Assembly (NCBI GenBank): GCA_002449845.1
Contig: DJXW01000029.1
Coordinates: 54,067 to 118,066 of the forward strand
Direction of reading: 5' to 3'
Length of the DNA stretch: 64,000 nucleotides
Origin: Prevotella sp. UBA6994
GTDB taxonomy: Bacteria > Bacteroidota > Bacteroidia > Bacteroidales > Bacteroidaceae
The position numbers and the translations under genes are program-made. Each line of letters begins with the position of its first letter. The stretch's first letter is position 1. This document shows positions 9,333-18,246 of the stretch, in pieces. The notes beneath the pieces were generated by a model. The model was not told where the DNA came from. It worked only from the letters and a program-made list of their open reading frames with translations, and ran no database searches.

Positions 9333-10496
9333 ATGAGAAAGAAGATTTGTTTTTGCACTACCATTGGTGGAACCATTAAAGCTTTTTTGATTGATCTGTC
9401 GAACTATCTAGTAGAACACGAAAATTACGATGTTACATGGATAAGCGGTGAGGATGAATCTTTATTCAATTATACCAATGAACATATTCATTACATCTCA
9501 CTAAAGATGAAACGTGGAATAGCCTTGGATGGCCCAAAAGTCATTTGGCAGATGTATCGCATTTTTAGACGAGAAAAGTTTGACATTGTTCAATATTCCA
9601 CACGTAACGCAGGCACATACGCTTCGATTGCCTCATGGATGGCAGGTATCAAAATTAGGCTATATTGTCAGTGGGGAATGATGTTCATTGCATTAAAAGG
9701 ACTAAAACGAGCTTTATTAAAGTTGGACGAGAAACTAGTAGTTTCACTATCTACGGTTGTGGAATCGGAGAGCTTTTCAATGTATGAAACAGCCATAAAG
9801 CACGGTATATATAAACCAGGCAAGGCCTCTGTTATTTGGAACGGGAGTGCTTGTGGGGTAAATTTAGACAAATACATTTTATCAAACAAGCCATCATGGA
9901 GAAAAGAAATAAGGCAAAAATTTGGTATTAGCGAGGATGCCAGAGTGTTTGGTTATTGCGGTCGAATAACAAGGGATAAAGGATTGAATGAACTCTTTGC
10001 TGCATTTAAGCTTGTAGTTGAAAATAAAAATCAGAAGAAAGAGACATATCTATTAATAATTGGTAGTAATGACCACGCAGAGACCATTAACCCAGAACTA
10101 TTTGCATGGGCAAAATCATCTCCCTATGTAAAGTTTACAGGATATACGGACAATGTTCCCAAATACTATTCTGCCCTTGACGTGTTTACTTCATTGAGTT
10201 ATCGAGAGGGGTTTGGTTTAGTGGTCATTGAGGCAGCTGCCATGGCAGTTCCAGGTATTGTTTCCGATGCTCTTGGTCAACGTGACACAATAGAACACGG
10301 AAAGACAGGATATTCAGTGCGTACATATCATACAGAAGATGTAGTTGAAGCAATGAACTATTTTATAGAGCATCCTGAAAAAGCTATAGAAATGGGAACC
10401 ACTGCTCGAAGGGTTGTAGAAGAAAAATACGAACAAAATAAATTGTTCAAATTCTTAGCAGACCATCGAAATCAGTTGATAACTGAAAGACGATAA
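9333..10496 (+). CDS. Family 4 glycosyltransferase
   Basis: A 387-residue GT-B enzyme similar in layout to CapM/PglA-type transferases. It has an N-terminal acceptor domain, FGYCGRITRDKGLNEL at the start of the second domain, and an EX7E motif at E292/E300 in REGFGLVVIEAAAMAVPG. The motif set is complete, so it is probably active, adding a sugar to the undecaprenyl-linked oligosaccharide. Tight spacing on both sides places it in the same transcript as the surrounding transferases. Confidence 0.87.
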   Translation: MRKKICFCTTIGGTIKAFLIDLSNYLVEHENYDVTWISGEDESLFNYTNEHIHYISLKMKRGIALDGPKVIWQMYRIFRREKFDIVQYSTRNAGTYASIASWMAGIKIRLYCQWGMMFIALKGLKRALLKLDEKLVVSLSTVVESESFSMYETAIKHGIYKPGKASVIWNGSACGVNLDKYILSNKPSWRKEIRQKFGISEDARVFGYCGRITRDKGLNELFAAFKLVVENKNQKKETYLLIIGSNDHAETINPELFAWAKSSPYVKFTGYTDNVPKYYSALDVFTSLSYREGFGLVVIEAAAMAVPGIVSDALGQRDTIEHGKTGYSVRTYHTEDVVEAMNYFIEHPEKAIEMGTTARRVVEEKYEQNKLFKFLADHRNQLITERR

Positions 10497-10502
10497 TAAA
10501 CT

Positions 10503-11090
10503 ATGAAAGAAAAAGGATTAAGTCCACTATTTTTATTTTTAAGGAGAATTGGTCTTAATTACCCCGAAGAAGAATATGGGAATGTGACTTTAAGCCAAGT
10601 TATATTTCGCGTCTGGAAAACATATAGAGATAGTTTCTTACTTAAATTCATGATGAATTCATGGATTCTCTCCCCTTTAGAGCCACGTAAAATAAGACCT
10701 TGGGTCTTGAAGAAAATTGGATGCCATGTTGGAAAAGACGTTTTTATTGGTTCAAACGTATGGATTGATAGTGGACATGCTCACTTAATTACCATAGAAG
10801 ATCATGTTCACGTAACGGCTCGAACTGTTCTATTATGCCACAAGAAAGATCTATCACATTATTATGTTGGTGATGATTATGCAAAATTACCTTACCATAA
10901 AGGAGAAATACATCTATGTAAGGGATGCTCTACAGGAACAGATACAATAATAATGCCAGGCGTAACGATAGGAGAAGGAGCGATTATCGGGGCTGGTTCT
11001 TTAGTTACCAAAGATATTCCAGCATGGACTATCGCCATTGGAAGACCAGCTAAAGTAGTAAAAGAAATCCCAGAAAAAGAAAACTTATGA
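10503..11090 (+). CDS. Hexapeptide-repeat acetyltransferase (WcaF/colanic-acid type)
   Basis: A 195-residue protein with a left-handed beta-helix of hexapeptide repeats: IGCHVGKDVFIGSNVWIDSG at about 74-93, then TIIMPGVTIGEGAIIGAGS, then the family end motif AIGRPAKVVKEI. The His in the LLCHKKDL segment matches the usual position of the catalytic His in trimeric acyltransferases. An N-terminal extension of about 70 residues is typical of the WcaF subgroup. Likely role is O-acetylation of a repeat-unit sugar. It overlaps the deacetylase gene by 4 bases. Confidence 0.84.
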   Translation: MKEKGLSPLFLFLRRIGLNYPEEEYGNVTLSQVIFRVWKTYRDSFLLKFMMNSWILSPLEPRKIRPWVLKKIGCHVGKDVFIGSNVWIDSGHAHLITIEDHVHVTARTVLLCHKKDLSHYYVGDDYAKLPYHKGEIHLCKGCSTGTDTIIMPGVTIGEGAIIGAGSLVTKDIPAWTIAIGRPAKVVKEIPEKENL

Positions 11091-11965
11091 ATATCCTTAC
11101 ATTCGACATAGAGGAATGGTACATAGAAAAAGCTTTTAATGGTAATCGAAAAGAGAAGTTTGAAATCTTTGACAGATATCTTGCCCAAATTCTTGATATT
11201 TTGGAAGAGAGAGGATTAAATGCCACGTTTTTCTGTTTAGGAAAAATGGCATCGGATTTTCCTGAGATTATTAAGAAGATTGCAGGAAAGGGCCATGAGA
11301 TTGCATGTCATTCCGACAAACATGTATGGCTCAACAAAATGTCATACAAAGAAGCAGACGAAGATACTCATATTGCCATTGACTCCCTGGAGCAATTGTT
11401 AGGAAAAAAAATAAAAGGATACCGTGCACCTGCGTTTTCAATTGGAGAAAACAACAAATGGGCATTTGAGATATTTTACAAGTACGGTATCGAGTATGAC
11501 TCTTCCATATTCCCTGCTGCCAGGGATTTTGGAGGTTTTCCTTCATTTGGACATAATAGACCTGTTATGTTATCTTACCAAGGTATAGAAATCAAGGAAT
11601 TTCCTATTTGTATGACAAAATTATTCGGCAAAAATATTGCCTATTCAGGAGGAGGGTATTTTAGATTATTTCCTTTATGGTATGTATTAAAGACTATCAA
11701 TAATAGTGATTACGTCATGACGTATTTCCATATAGATGATTTGCTGCCAGGTAGTAATAAAGTTATGAGTCGCAAAGACTATGAAACATATTTCAAAGAG
11801 AAAGGATCCATCTTCAACAGATACAAACGATTTGTGAAATCCAACTTAGGAAGAAATAATGCCTTTGCGAAAATGTCAGAATTGATCACTCATACGAAGA
11901 TGATTAATATAGACCATGCGATTCATGAAATCCAATGGGAAAAAACTGTTAAGGTGTTTCTATAG
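11087..11965 (+). CDS. Polysaccharide deacetylase (NodB domain)
   Basis: A 292-residue carbohydrate esterase 4-type protein. It has FDIEEWY (6-12), the zinc His pair in CHSDKHVW (H75, H79), and RAPAFSIG (113-120); the last third matches the DUF3473 extension found in exopolysaccharide deacetylases. It would remove N-acetyl groups from a lipid-linked glycan or its precursors. No signal peptide is visible, so it acts in the cytoplasm or at the inner face. It is the last gene of the first half of the locus and may act opposite to the acetyltransferase just upstream. Confidence 0.86.
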   Translation: MNILTFDIEEWYIEKAFNGNRKEKFEIFDRYLAQILDILEERGLNATFFCLGKMASDFPEIIKKIAGKGHEIACHSDKHVWLNKMSYKEADEDTHIAIDSLEQLLGKKIKGYRAPAFSIGENNKWAFEIFYKYGIEYDSSIFPAARDFGGFPSFGHNRPVMLSYQGIEIKEFPICMTKLFGKNIAYSGGGYFRLFPLWYVLKTINNSDYVMTYFHIDDLLPGSNKVMSRKDYETYFKEKGSIFNRYKRFVKSNLGRNNAFAKMSELITHTKMINIDHAIHEIQWEKTVKVFL

Positions 11966-12009
11966 TTAAAAAGGGAATTGCCATTTACTATAATAAAAGT
12001 AGAAATGTG

Positions 12010-12088
12010 CCTACATTCCCTACATATCGGCATAAATGATTGTCAATCAAATATACACATCGTGTAGGGAATGTGTAATGAGTGTAGG
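12010..12088. repeat. Inverted TGTAGG sites (iteron-like) upstream of the VirE-type gene
   Basis: A perfect 12-bp inverted repeat, ACATTCCCTACA (12013-12024) and its complement (12063-12074), is separated by 38 AT-rich bases. Two further copies of the core extend it outward: CCTACA at 12010-12015 and TGTAGG at 12083-12088, giving four core sites in mirror order. A perfect 10-bp palindrome AGTCGCGACT follows at 12162-12171. Seen directly. The interpretation as binding sites of a replication- or mobility-type protein is inference from the neighbouring primase/helicase gene. The rest of 11966-12233 shows no gene. Confidence 0.6.
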
Positions 12089-12233
12089 TAAAGCCATTAA
12101 AGCATGGAAAAACTGGGGATAGATTTCAAGGAAATTCCATCATCTCATCAATTCCATGAATAGTCGCGACTTACGACATGAATTTCGAACTCAACTGATC
12201 GATTAAATAGGTAGCAAGAGGGCCTATTAACAC

Positions 12234-14309
12234 ATGAAGTTTTCAATAGTCAGAATCGACAAGCAAAAGACTATTCATTTAACGGTGAAGTCGGCAGAAT
12301 GGTTTTTCGAACGCATCAAGACGGATACGAAAGCCAAAGACATTGGAAGGCTGAGAAAACACATTGCTGAATTTGGAAACCAAGCAAAATATGACCATTC
12401 TGATGAGATTGCCTTGGTTTTTCCATCTGTGGAAATGAAGAAATCGGCTAATGGCAATCTTGACATAGTATCTTTTAATGGACTAATAACACTTCACATT
12501 CCTCAGTTACTGAAAAGAGAAGACGTAGAGGCTGTAAAAAACGCCTCGAAGATGATGCCCATGACTTTCGCTGCATTCACTGGATCAGACGGACGAAGTG
12601 TGGAAATACTCGTTAGTGTAAAGAGCATCGACGGATTAGTTCTTCAAAAAGAAAAGGAAATGGATGAATTTTGCAAAGTGGCTTACGAAACAGCATTCGG
12701 AGCCTACAGCGGAATTCTACCCAAAGCCATTGAACGTCAGAATGTTACTGCGAAGTATGCTTTTAAGATGACGTTGGATGAGCATCCGTATGTAAATCCA
12801 ACCCATTCATCATTATCCATTGGATATTTCCAAAAAGCTGATAATTCCTCTTCTTCTACACTCGTCAACGAACAACGGGATACAGACATGAATCTCTATG
12901 CAGACTACGAGCGAATGTACGAACGAGCCGTAGAAAAAGCATACGAAAGAACAGCGAATCTGATTGAGGAAGAGCAATATGAAGCATATCTCACCCAACT
13001 CTCTCAAGAACTTTGTAAAATGGGAATGCCGGAAGAAGAAGCTTTCTTACACATACGGAATCACCATGTTTACAAAAAGACGTACAATGAAGACACCTGT
13101 CGTGCCATCATTTCTGCCGTATATACGGAAGAGAATCAAAACCAGCAAAAAGATTATTCTGAAACAGGAAAAGAAACGCGAAGGTTAATCAACTTTTTAA
13201 CCACCCGATATGTGTTCCGTATGAATACGGTGATGGGTTATACGGAATATCGACCCAACAACACTTGGATACAAGAGTGGCAACCATGTGACGAGAACGC
13301 CATCTATGGAATGACAATAGAAGCCCGGTTGGCTAACCTTGACGTGAAGGAACACGACATTCGAAGGTATGTCCGTTCGAATATGATCAGGCAGACCGAC
13401 CCCGTGGATGACTATTTCATGAAAGTTCGTAACAAATGGGACGGTAAGACCGACCATATAGCCATGCTTGCCCAAGCAATTCCGTGCAACATCCCCCAAT
13501 GGGAAAAATGGTTTCGCAAATGGTTTCTTTACATGGTGGCGCAATGGCTTGGAAGAGTACAAGACTTTGGCAATTCCATCGTTCCTTTACTCATATCCTC
13601 ACAAGGCGACGGAAAGTCTACATTTTGTCAAAACTTGCTTCCAAAAGAACTCCGTTGGGGATATCTTGCCAATCTTGACGTAAATGAGAAGAAGCAAACC
13701 TTGCAAGCCATGCATAACTTCTTGTTAATCAACCTTGACGAATTCAATCAAATAAGTCCGAAAATTCAAGAAGGTTTTTTGAAAAACGTCATTCAACTGC
13801 CAAGCGTGAAGATGAAACGACCATACGGCAAGCACGTGGAAGACTTTAAACGCATGGCTTCGTTTATCGCTACGACAAATGAAGTAAACGTTTTAAGTGA
13901 CTCTACGGGCAATCGACGATTCATTTGCGTGCAACTGAAGGCTCCCATTAACACCAAATATAAACCCAATTATGAAGCACTCTACTCACAAGCCTACCAA
14001 TTGGTGATGAAAGGAGAGCAATATTGGTTTAATGCAGAGGAGATTAAGGAAGTAATGGCACACAATCGACAACATGAGATTGTCCCACCAGCCATGATGT
14101 ATTTCAATGAGTATTACGAAGTAGCATCCAATGAAACAGAAGGAAAGTGGACATCTCCCACCGCCATTTATGATCATTTACGTAAGATAGCTGGTGCAAG
14201 TCTGAAAGCCAATGGAGTGTCTGCATTTGGCAAATATCTAAAAAACTTTCCTGGTTTACAACAAAAACGAATAAATAAAGGTATTTTTTACTTGGTTCGT
14301 GAGAAATAA
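12234..14309 (+). CDS. VirE-type primase/helicase with BT4734-like N-terminal domain
   Basis: A 691-residue protein. Residues 1 to about 190 resemble the VirE N-terminal (BT4734-like) domain, a primase-related fold. A linker with helical segments follows (about 215-330). The C-terminal part is the virulence-associated-E P-loop ATPase: GDGKST at 458-463, LLINLDEF near 497-504 as Walker B, TTNE and DSTGNRRF as sensor/arginine-finger segments. Such proteins occur in phage, ICE and island replication modules and are recurrent near Bacteroidota capsule loci. It has its own 268-base leader with inverted repeats, and a short AATAGG/CCTATT hairpin (12206-12228) just before the ATG. Function in the capsule locus is unknown. 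Confidence 0.85.
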   Translation: MKFSIVRIDKQKTIHLTVKSAEWFFERIKTDTKAKDIGRLRKHIAEFGNQAKYDHSDEIALVFPSVEMKKSANGNLDIVSFNGLITLHIPQLLKREDVEAVKNASKMMPMTFAAFTGSDGRSVEILVSVKSIDGLVLQKEKEMDEFCKVAYETAFGAYSGILPKAIERQNVTAKYAFKMTLDEHPYVNPTHSSLSIGYFQKADNSSSSTLVNEQRDTDMNLYADYERMYERAVEKAYERTANLIEEEQYEAYLTQLSQELCKMGMPEEEAFLHIRNHHVYKKTYNEDTCRAIISAVYTEENQNQQKDYSETGKETRRLINFLTTRYVFRMNTVMGYTEYRPNNTWIQEWQPCDENAIYGMTIEARLANLDVKEHDIRRYVRSNMIRQTDPVDDYFMKVRNKWDGKTDHIAMLAQAIPCNIPQWEKWFRKWFLYMVAQWLGRVQDFGNSIVPLLISSQGDGKSTFCQNLLPKELRWGYLANLDVNEKKQTLQAMHNFLLINLDEFNQISPKIQEGFLKNVIQLPSVKMKRPYGKHVEDFKRMASFIATTNEVNVLSDSTGNRRFICVQLKAPINTKYKPNYEALYSQAYQLVMKGEQYWFNAEEIKEVMAHNRQHEIVPPAMMYFNEYYEVASNETEGKWTSPTAIYDHLRKIAGASLKANGVSAFGKYLKNFPGLQQKRINKGIFYLVREK

Positions 14310-14322
14310 ATTTGTAATTTTG
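14292..14322 (+). promoter_or_regulatory. Bacteroidota-type promoter for the second half of the polysaccharide locus
   Basis: A -7 box TAATTTTG (14315-14322, matching TAnnTTTG) is preceded by TTG at 14292-14294 with a 20-base spacer, the canonical arrangement. Transcription would begin near 14326, leaving an AT-rich leader of about 84 bases before the ATG at 14410. This supports the downstream start of the epimerase gene, since a start at 14299 would lie inside the promoter. Confidence 0.7.
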
Positions 14323-14409
14323 CACGTTTTCACGAGAATATATAATTATGGTTATGCAAAATCTTTTAGTATATTATATCTAAATAAGACTCTATCAATT
14401 TATATATGT

Positions 14410-15426
14410 ATGAACTATAAAGGGAAAAAAATAGTAGTATTTGGAGCAACTGGAAATTTAGGCGCTAATATAGCCGTTTTTCTTAAAGAACAAGGATATG
14501 ATGTTTTAGCCGTAAGTAGGAGAGCCAATGATAATGGCTTCTTTGCAACGAAAGGGATTAGATATTTATCTGTTGATATTAAACAAAGAAGCGATTTTAA
14601 CAAATTACCTCAAAATGACATATTCGCTGTATGCCACTTTGCAAGTACACTTCCATCGAGATATGCATTCGACCCACAAGATATGTTTGAAAGTATTACT
14701 ATTGGGACATTACATGTTTTAGAATGGATGAAGGAAATTGGATGTAAAACTATTGTATTCCCACAGACACCTTCAGATATGGCAAAGTATCACAATCAAC
14801 CTGGTTTAATTCCAACAGATGCTCCACGTCATTTTCCTTTAACAGGTGATCACGCCGTTTACACTATAGCAAAGAATGCTGCTGTTGATTTGATGGAACA
14901 TTATCGTGCAGAATATGGTATCCGCTTTTTTGCATTACGTTTTTTCACAATATACCAATATCATCCAAATGCTTATCACTATGCAGATTTCAAACGTCGC
15001 ATGATGCCCTATAGAATGTTGATGGATAGGGCCATGAAAAGTTTGCCCATTGAGATCTGGGGTGACTGTAAGAAAGCTAAGGAAATGGTGTATATCAAGG
15101 ACTTTGTACGTTTAGTGCAATGCTGCATTGAGAGCAAAAGCAAGGGAGGTTGTTTTAATGTAGGAAACGGTTGGCAAGTATCTTTGGAGGAACAAATACT
15201 TGGTATTATTGAGGTTTTTTCTCCAAAGGACAATCCATCACCTGTAATCTATTGTCCAGAGAAGCCAGACCCACTTCAAAATGCCTTCGATGTGAGCAAG
15301 ACTTTCAGCGAACTGAACTACAAACCGAAATATTCATACCTTGACCAATTGCACGACTTCAAGCATGAGATGGAGACAGAGCCTTTTGCTCAGCTATGGG
15401 GTACGCATAAGGACTATGAGGAGTAA
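14410..15426 (+). CDS. NAD-dependent sugar epimerase/dehydratase (SDR family)
   Basis: A 338-residue extended short-chain dehydrogenase. The Rossmann motif is VVFGATGNLGAN (9-20), and the catalytic YTIAK is at 151-155. It would epimerise, reduce or dehydrate a nucleotide-sugar. A longer frame starts at 14299, but MNYKGKKIVVFG at 14410 is the natural N-terminus and a promoter overlaps the longer start. First gene of the second transcription unit, 5 bases before the phosphoglycosyl transferase. The paired initiating enzyme suggests it prepares the first or second sugar. Substrate not determinable. Confidence 0.83.
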   Translation: MNYKGKKIVVFGATGNLGANIAVFLKEQGYDVLAVSRRANDNGFFATKGIRYLSVDIKQRSDFNKLPQNDIFAVCHFASTLPSRYAFDPQDMFESITIGTLHVLEWMKEIGCKTIVFPQTPSDMAKYHNQPGLIPTDAPRHFPLTGDHAVYTIAKNAAVDLMEHYRAEYGIRFFALRFFTIYQYHPNAYHYADFKRRMMPYRMLMDRAMKSLPIEIWGDCKKAKEMVYIKDFVRLVQCCIESKSKGGCFNVGNGWQVSLEEQILGIIEVFSPKDNPSPVIYCPEKPDPLQNAFDVSKTFSELNYKPKYSYLDQLHDFKHEMETEPFAQLWGTHKDYEE

Positions 15427-15431
15427 GTACC

Positions 15432-16052
15432 ATGTATCAGCACTTCTTTAAACGCCTTTTAGATATTTTACTTTCCCTGTTGGCTATTATCTGCTTGTCG
15501 CCCTTGTTGCTTGTGGTGATGGTATTGCTCTATTTCGCCAACGAAGGAGCTGGAGTGTTTTTCTTTCAAGAACGCCCAGGACTAAAAGGAAAACTCTTTA
15601 AGGTCATCAAATTTAAAACGATGAACGAGAAACGTGGCAAAGATGGCAATCTGTTGCCAGACTTGCTTCGCATCACCAAAATCGGGAAGTTTGTCCGTGC
15701 CACGTCACTCGACGAACTTCCACAACTGTTCAATGTATTGAAAGGTGATATGGCACTAATTGGTCCACGACCTTTGCTGAAACAATACCTTCCATTATAT
15801 TCCCCAGAACAAATGCGTCGTCACGATGTAAGGCCAGGAATCAGCGGTTGGGCCCAAGTAAATGGGCGAAACAATTTAACTTGGGGAGAAAAATTCAAAC
15901 TTGATGTATGGTACGTAGATCATCTTTCTGCATGGTTAGACATAAAAATCGTTTTATTAACAATATTAAAAGTTTTCAAACAAGAAAGTATCAATAATTC
16001 AGATACAGCCAACAAGAATATTACCGAATCGAATTTTGATGGAACAAACTAA
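15432..16052 (+). CDS. Initiating monotopic phosphoglycosyl transferase (PglC/WcfS-like)
   Basis: A 206-residue bacterial sugar transferase of the small PglC type. It has one re-entrant membrane helix (about 12-34) broken by Ser23-Pro24, the family's helix-breaking pair. It also has FKVIKFKTMN, the catalytic Asp94-Glu95 in TSLDELPQL, then LIGPRPL and RPGISGWAQVNGRN. It transfers a sugar-1-phosphate from a UDP-sugar to undecaprenyl phosphate, starting the repeat unit. No N-terminal CoA-binding-like domain of the WbaP/WcaJ kind is present. The aminotransferase and dehydratase downstream suggest that the sugar is an amino-trideoxyhexose. Its end overlaps the next start by 14 bases. Confidence 0.9.
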   Translation: MYQHFFKRLLDILLSLLAIICLSPLLLVVMVLLYFANEGAGVFFFQERPGLKGKLFKVIKFKTMNEKRGKDGNLLPDLLRITKIGKFVRATSLDELPQLFNVLKGDMALIGPRPLLKQYLPLYSPEQMRRHDVRPGISGWAQVNGRNNLTWGEKFKLDVWYVDHLSAWLDIKIVLLTILKVFKQESINNSDTANKNITESNFDGTN

Positions 16053-17232
16053 TAGAATATCAGATTTAGCAACTCCTTGTTTTATTTTAGACAAGACAGA
16101 ATTAGAAAAAAGTATAAGAGATTTCGAAGAGGCACTTCATTCTAATTTTTCTAAATATGCAATTGGGTATTCTGTAAAAACGAACTCCTTACCTTTTTGT
16201 CTAAATATAGGAAGAAAAATGGGATGTTTTGCCGAGGTAGTTTCTTTTGACGAATACAACTTAGCACATGAATGTGGTTATGAAGATGCTCAGATTATTT
16301 ATAATGGTCCAATGAAATCGAAAGAAACATTTATAAATGCCATTATAGGAGGAGCTATCGTCAACATCGAAACTAAGCGAGAAATACAATGGTTGCAAGA
16401 ACTACCAAAAGAACAAATAATTAACATAGGAATCCGACTCAACATCAATATTTCTAAAGTATCTCCTGAAGATGCCGATGCAGAAAATGACAATAGTCGA
16501 TTTGGGTTTTCTGATGAAACAGAAGAATTCAAGAATGCCATTAACACCATATTGAGCATGAAAAATGTGCATCTGTCAGGATTACACATCCACCGAACGG
16601 CTCACAGTAGAAGTTTGAAATTTTATCAGAATTCCATTTTATATGCTTGCAGCGTTATTCGCAAATATAATTTAAATCTTGATTATCTTGATGTTGGAGG
16701 TGGTTTTTTTGGAATCTTTCCAAACAAGCCTACTTACCAGCAATATTCGGATATATTTTTTCATTCGCTGAAAACTTTTGGATTAGAAACATTAAGAGTT
16801 ATAGTTGAACCAGGAAATGCATTAGTAGCCTCATGTTTTTCATTTTTAAGTGAGGTGATTGACGTAAAACACGTAGAGCCCCAACTCTGGTTTGTCACTA
16901 CTGATGGCTCAAGAAATGATATTGATCCTTTTTTTAGAAAATCTGGATATATGACAGAAATATTATCTGAGCAAGTAAACAACACAGTAACAGAACAAGT
17001 AGTATCTGGTTGTACATGTTTAGAGTATGACAGATTATTCTCATTAAAGGAGCAACCACTTCTCTCTGTAGGAGACAGGATTTTATATAAGAATGTAGGA
17101 GCATATACTATGTGTCTAACTCCTATGTTTATTCGATATATTCCCAATATTTATGTAATAGATAAAAACAAACATTATCTAATACGTAAGAAATGGACAG
17201 AAAAAGAATTCATTCAAAAATCGACATATTAA
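16039..17232 (+). CDS. PLP-dependent decarboxylase, fold type III (Orn/Dap/Arg family)
   Basis: A 397-residue alanine-racemase-fold enzyme. The PLP lysine is K47 in YSVKTN; GLHIHR and LDYLDVGGGFFG bind phosphate, VEPGNALVA follows, and a C-terminal SGCTCLEYDRL resembles the catalytic-Cys segment of diaminopimelate/ornithine decarboxylases. It is not close enough to LysA to name the substrate. The ATG at 16039 is used; an adjacent TTG at 16036 is less likely. It ends in TAATG, shared with the following ATP-grasp gene, so the two are translated as a pair and probably act in sequence on an amino-acid-derived substituent. Confidence 0.82.
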   Translation: MEQTNRISDLATPCFILDKTELEKSIRDFEEALHSNFSKYAIGYSVKTNSLPFCLNIGRKMGCFAEVVSFDEYNLAHECGYEDAQIIYNGPMKSKETFINAIIGGAIVNIETKREIQWLQELPKEQIINIGIRLNINISKVSPEDADAENDNSRFGFSDETEEFKNAINTILSMKNVHLSGLHIHRTAHSRSLKFYQNSILYACSVIRKYNLNLDYLDVGGGFFGIFPNKPTYQQYSDIFFHSLKTFGLETLRVIVEPGNALVASCFSFLSEVIDVKHVEPQLWFVTTDGSRNDIDPFFRKSGYMTEILSEQVNNTVTEQVVSGCTCLEYDRLFSLKEQPLLSVGDRILYKNVGAYTMCLTPMFIRYIPNIYVIDKNKHYLIRKKWTEKEFIQKSTY

Positions 17233-18233
17233 TGGATAATATATTATTTTGTAGTGTAGGTCGTCGAGCACGACTACTTATGGATTTTAGGGAGTCGATG
17301 AAGGGATGTGGGAAAATAATAGCAACAGATGCAAGTCCTGTTGCTCCAGCTCTCTTCTTTGCTGATGAAACATATTTAGTTCCAAAAATCACTGACAAGA
17401 GTTATTACAACAACATTTTAGAGATTTGTGAAAAAAGCAATGTTAAAGCCATTACGACTTTAATTGACCCAGAAATTGAACTATTAGCCAAACATAGAAA
17501 CGAACTGACAGAAAGAAACATTCTTCCACTATGTCCTTCAGACTGGACGGCACATTTATGCTTTGACAAATACGAAATGTTTAAACATCTACAAAAAAAA
17601 GGAGTAAGAACCGTACTAACATATAACTCTTTGGAAAGTCTAAAAAAAGGTTTGGAAAAAAGAGAGATTTCTTTCCCTGTTTTCATGAAGCCGATCTCAG
17701 GCAGTGGAAGTGTTGGCATAGGACGTGTAGATAATATGGAAGAAGCCGAAGCAAAATGGAATGACGGAAAATTCACTTACATTATTCAAGAACTAATGAC
17801 TGGCGGTGACTGTGATGCGGATGTCTATGTAGATTGTTTTTCACACAAACCAGTATCCATCTTTTCTAAAAAGAAAATAGAAAGTAGGATTGGAGGTGCA
17901 AGTAAAACAATCTCTTTTAAAGATCCTAAATTATTTGCTTTTGTAGAAGAAGTTTGTTCTGTACTTGAACTTAACGGACCTTGTGATATGGACTTCTTCA
18001 TCAAAGATGGAGAGTATTATCTCTCAGAGATAAATCCTCGTTTTGGCGGTGCATATTTGCATGCATACGGATCTGGAGTAGATTTTATCAAACTTATCAT
18101 CAATAATATCCATGGTATAGAAAACAAGCCTTCTATTGGTAATTATGACGAAGATATTATTATGATGATGTATGATGATATAATCATAAAGAAGAAGACA
18201 GAATTAAAATCTGATAATTTTTCACTATTATAA
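17232..18233 (+). CDS. ATP-grasp carboxylate-amine ligase-like protein
   Basis: A 333-residue protein with a CarB-like ATP-grasp fold. The N-terminal Rossmann-like domain starts MDNILFCSVGRRARL; the ATP-binding strand FPVFMKPISGSGSVGIG comes next, then QELMTGGDCDADVYVD; the metal site is CDMDFF...YLSEINPRFGG. The start at 17232 overlaps the previous stop by one base (TAATG) and removes 13 unlikely residues from the longer frame. Family chemistry is acyl-phosphate activation followed by amine attack. With the decarboxylase upstream it may attach an amine or amino acid to a sugar acid, or make a dipeptide-like substituent; this is inference. Confidence 0.82.
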   Translation: MDNILFCSVGRRARLLMDFRESMKGCGKIIATDASPVAPALFFADETYLVPKITDKSYYNNILEICEKSNVKAITTLIDPEIELLAKHRNELTERNILPLCPSDWTAHLCFDKYEMFKHLQKKGVRTVLTYNSLESLKKGLEKREISFPVFMKPISGSGSVGIGRVDNMEEAEAKWNDGKFTYIIQELMTGGDCDADVYVDCFSHKPVSIFSKKKIESRIGGASKTISFKDPKLFAFVEEVCSVLELNGPCDMDFFIKDGEYYLSEINPRFGGAYLHAYGSGVDFIKLIINNIHGIENKPSIGNYDEDIIMMMYDDIIIKKKTELKSDNFSLL

Positions 18234-18246
18234 TTTATCATTCAAA

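Noticed and set aside
11966..12233. Attachment site or insertion sequence ends flanking the VirE-type gene
   Set aside because: The inverted repeat is only on the left side; no matching copy or target duplication was seen after 14309.
14299..14409. Upstream extension of the epimerase gene by 37 codons
   Set aside because: It overlaps the -7/-33 promoter and adds non-family residues before the canonical Rossmann start.
14292..14410. Invertible capsule promoter of the Bacteroides Mpi type
   Set aside because: No matching inverted repeats found around the promoter.
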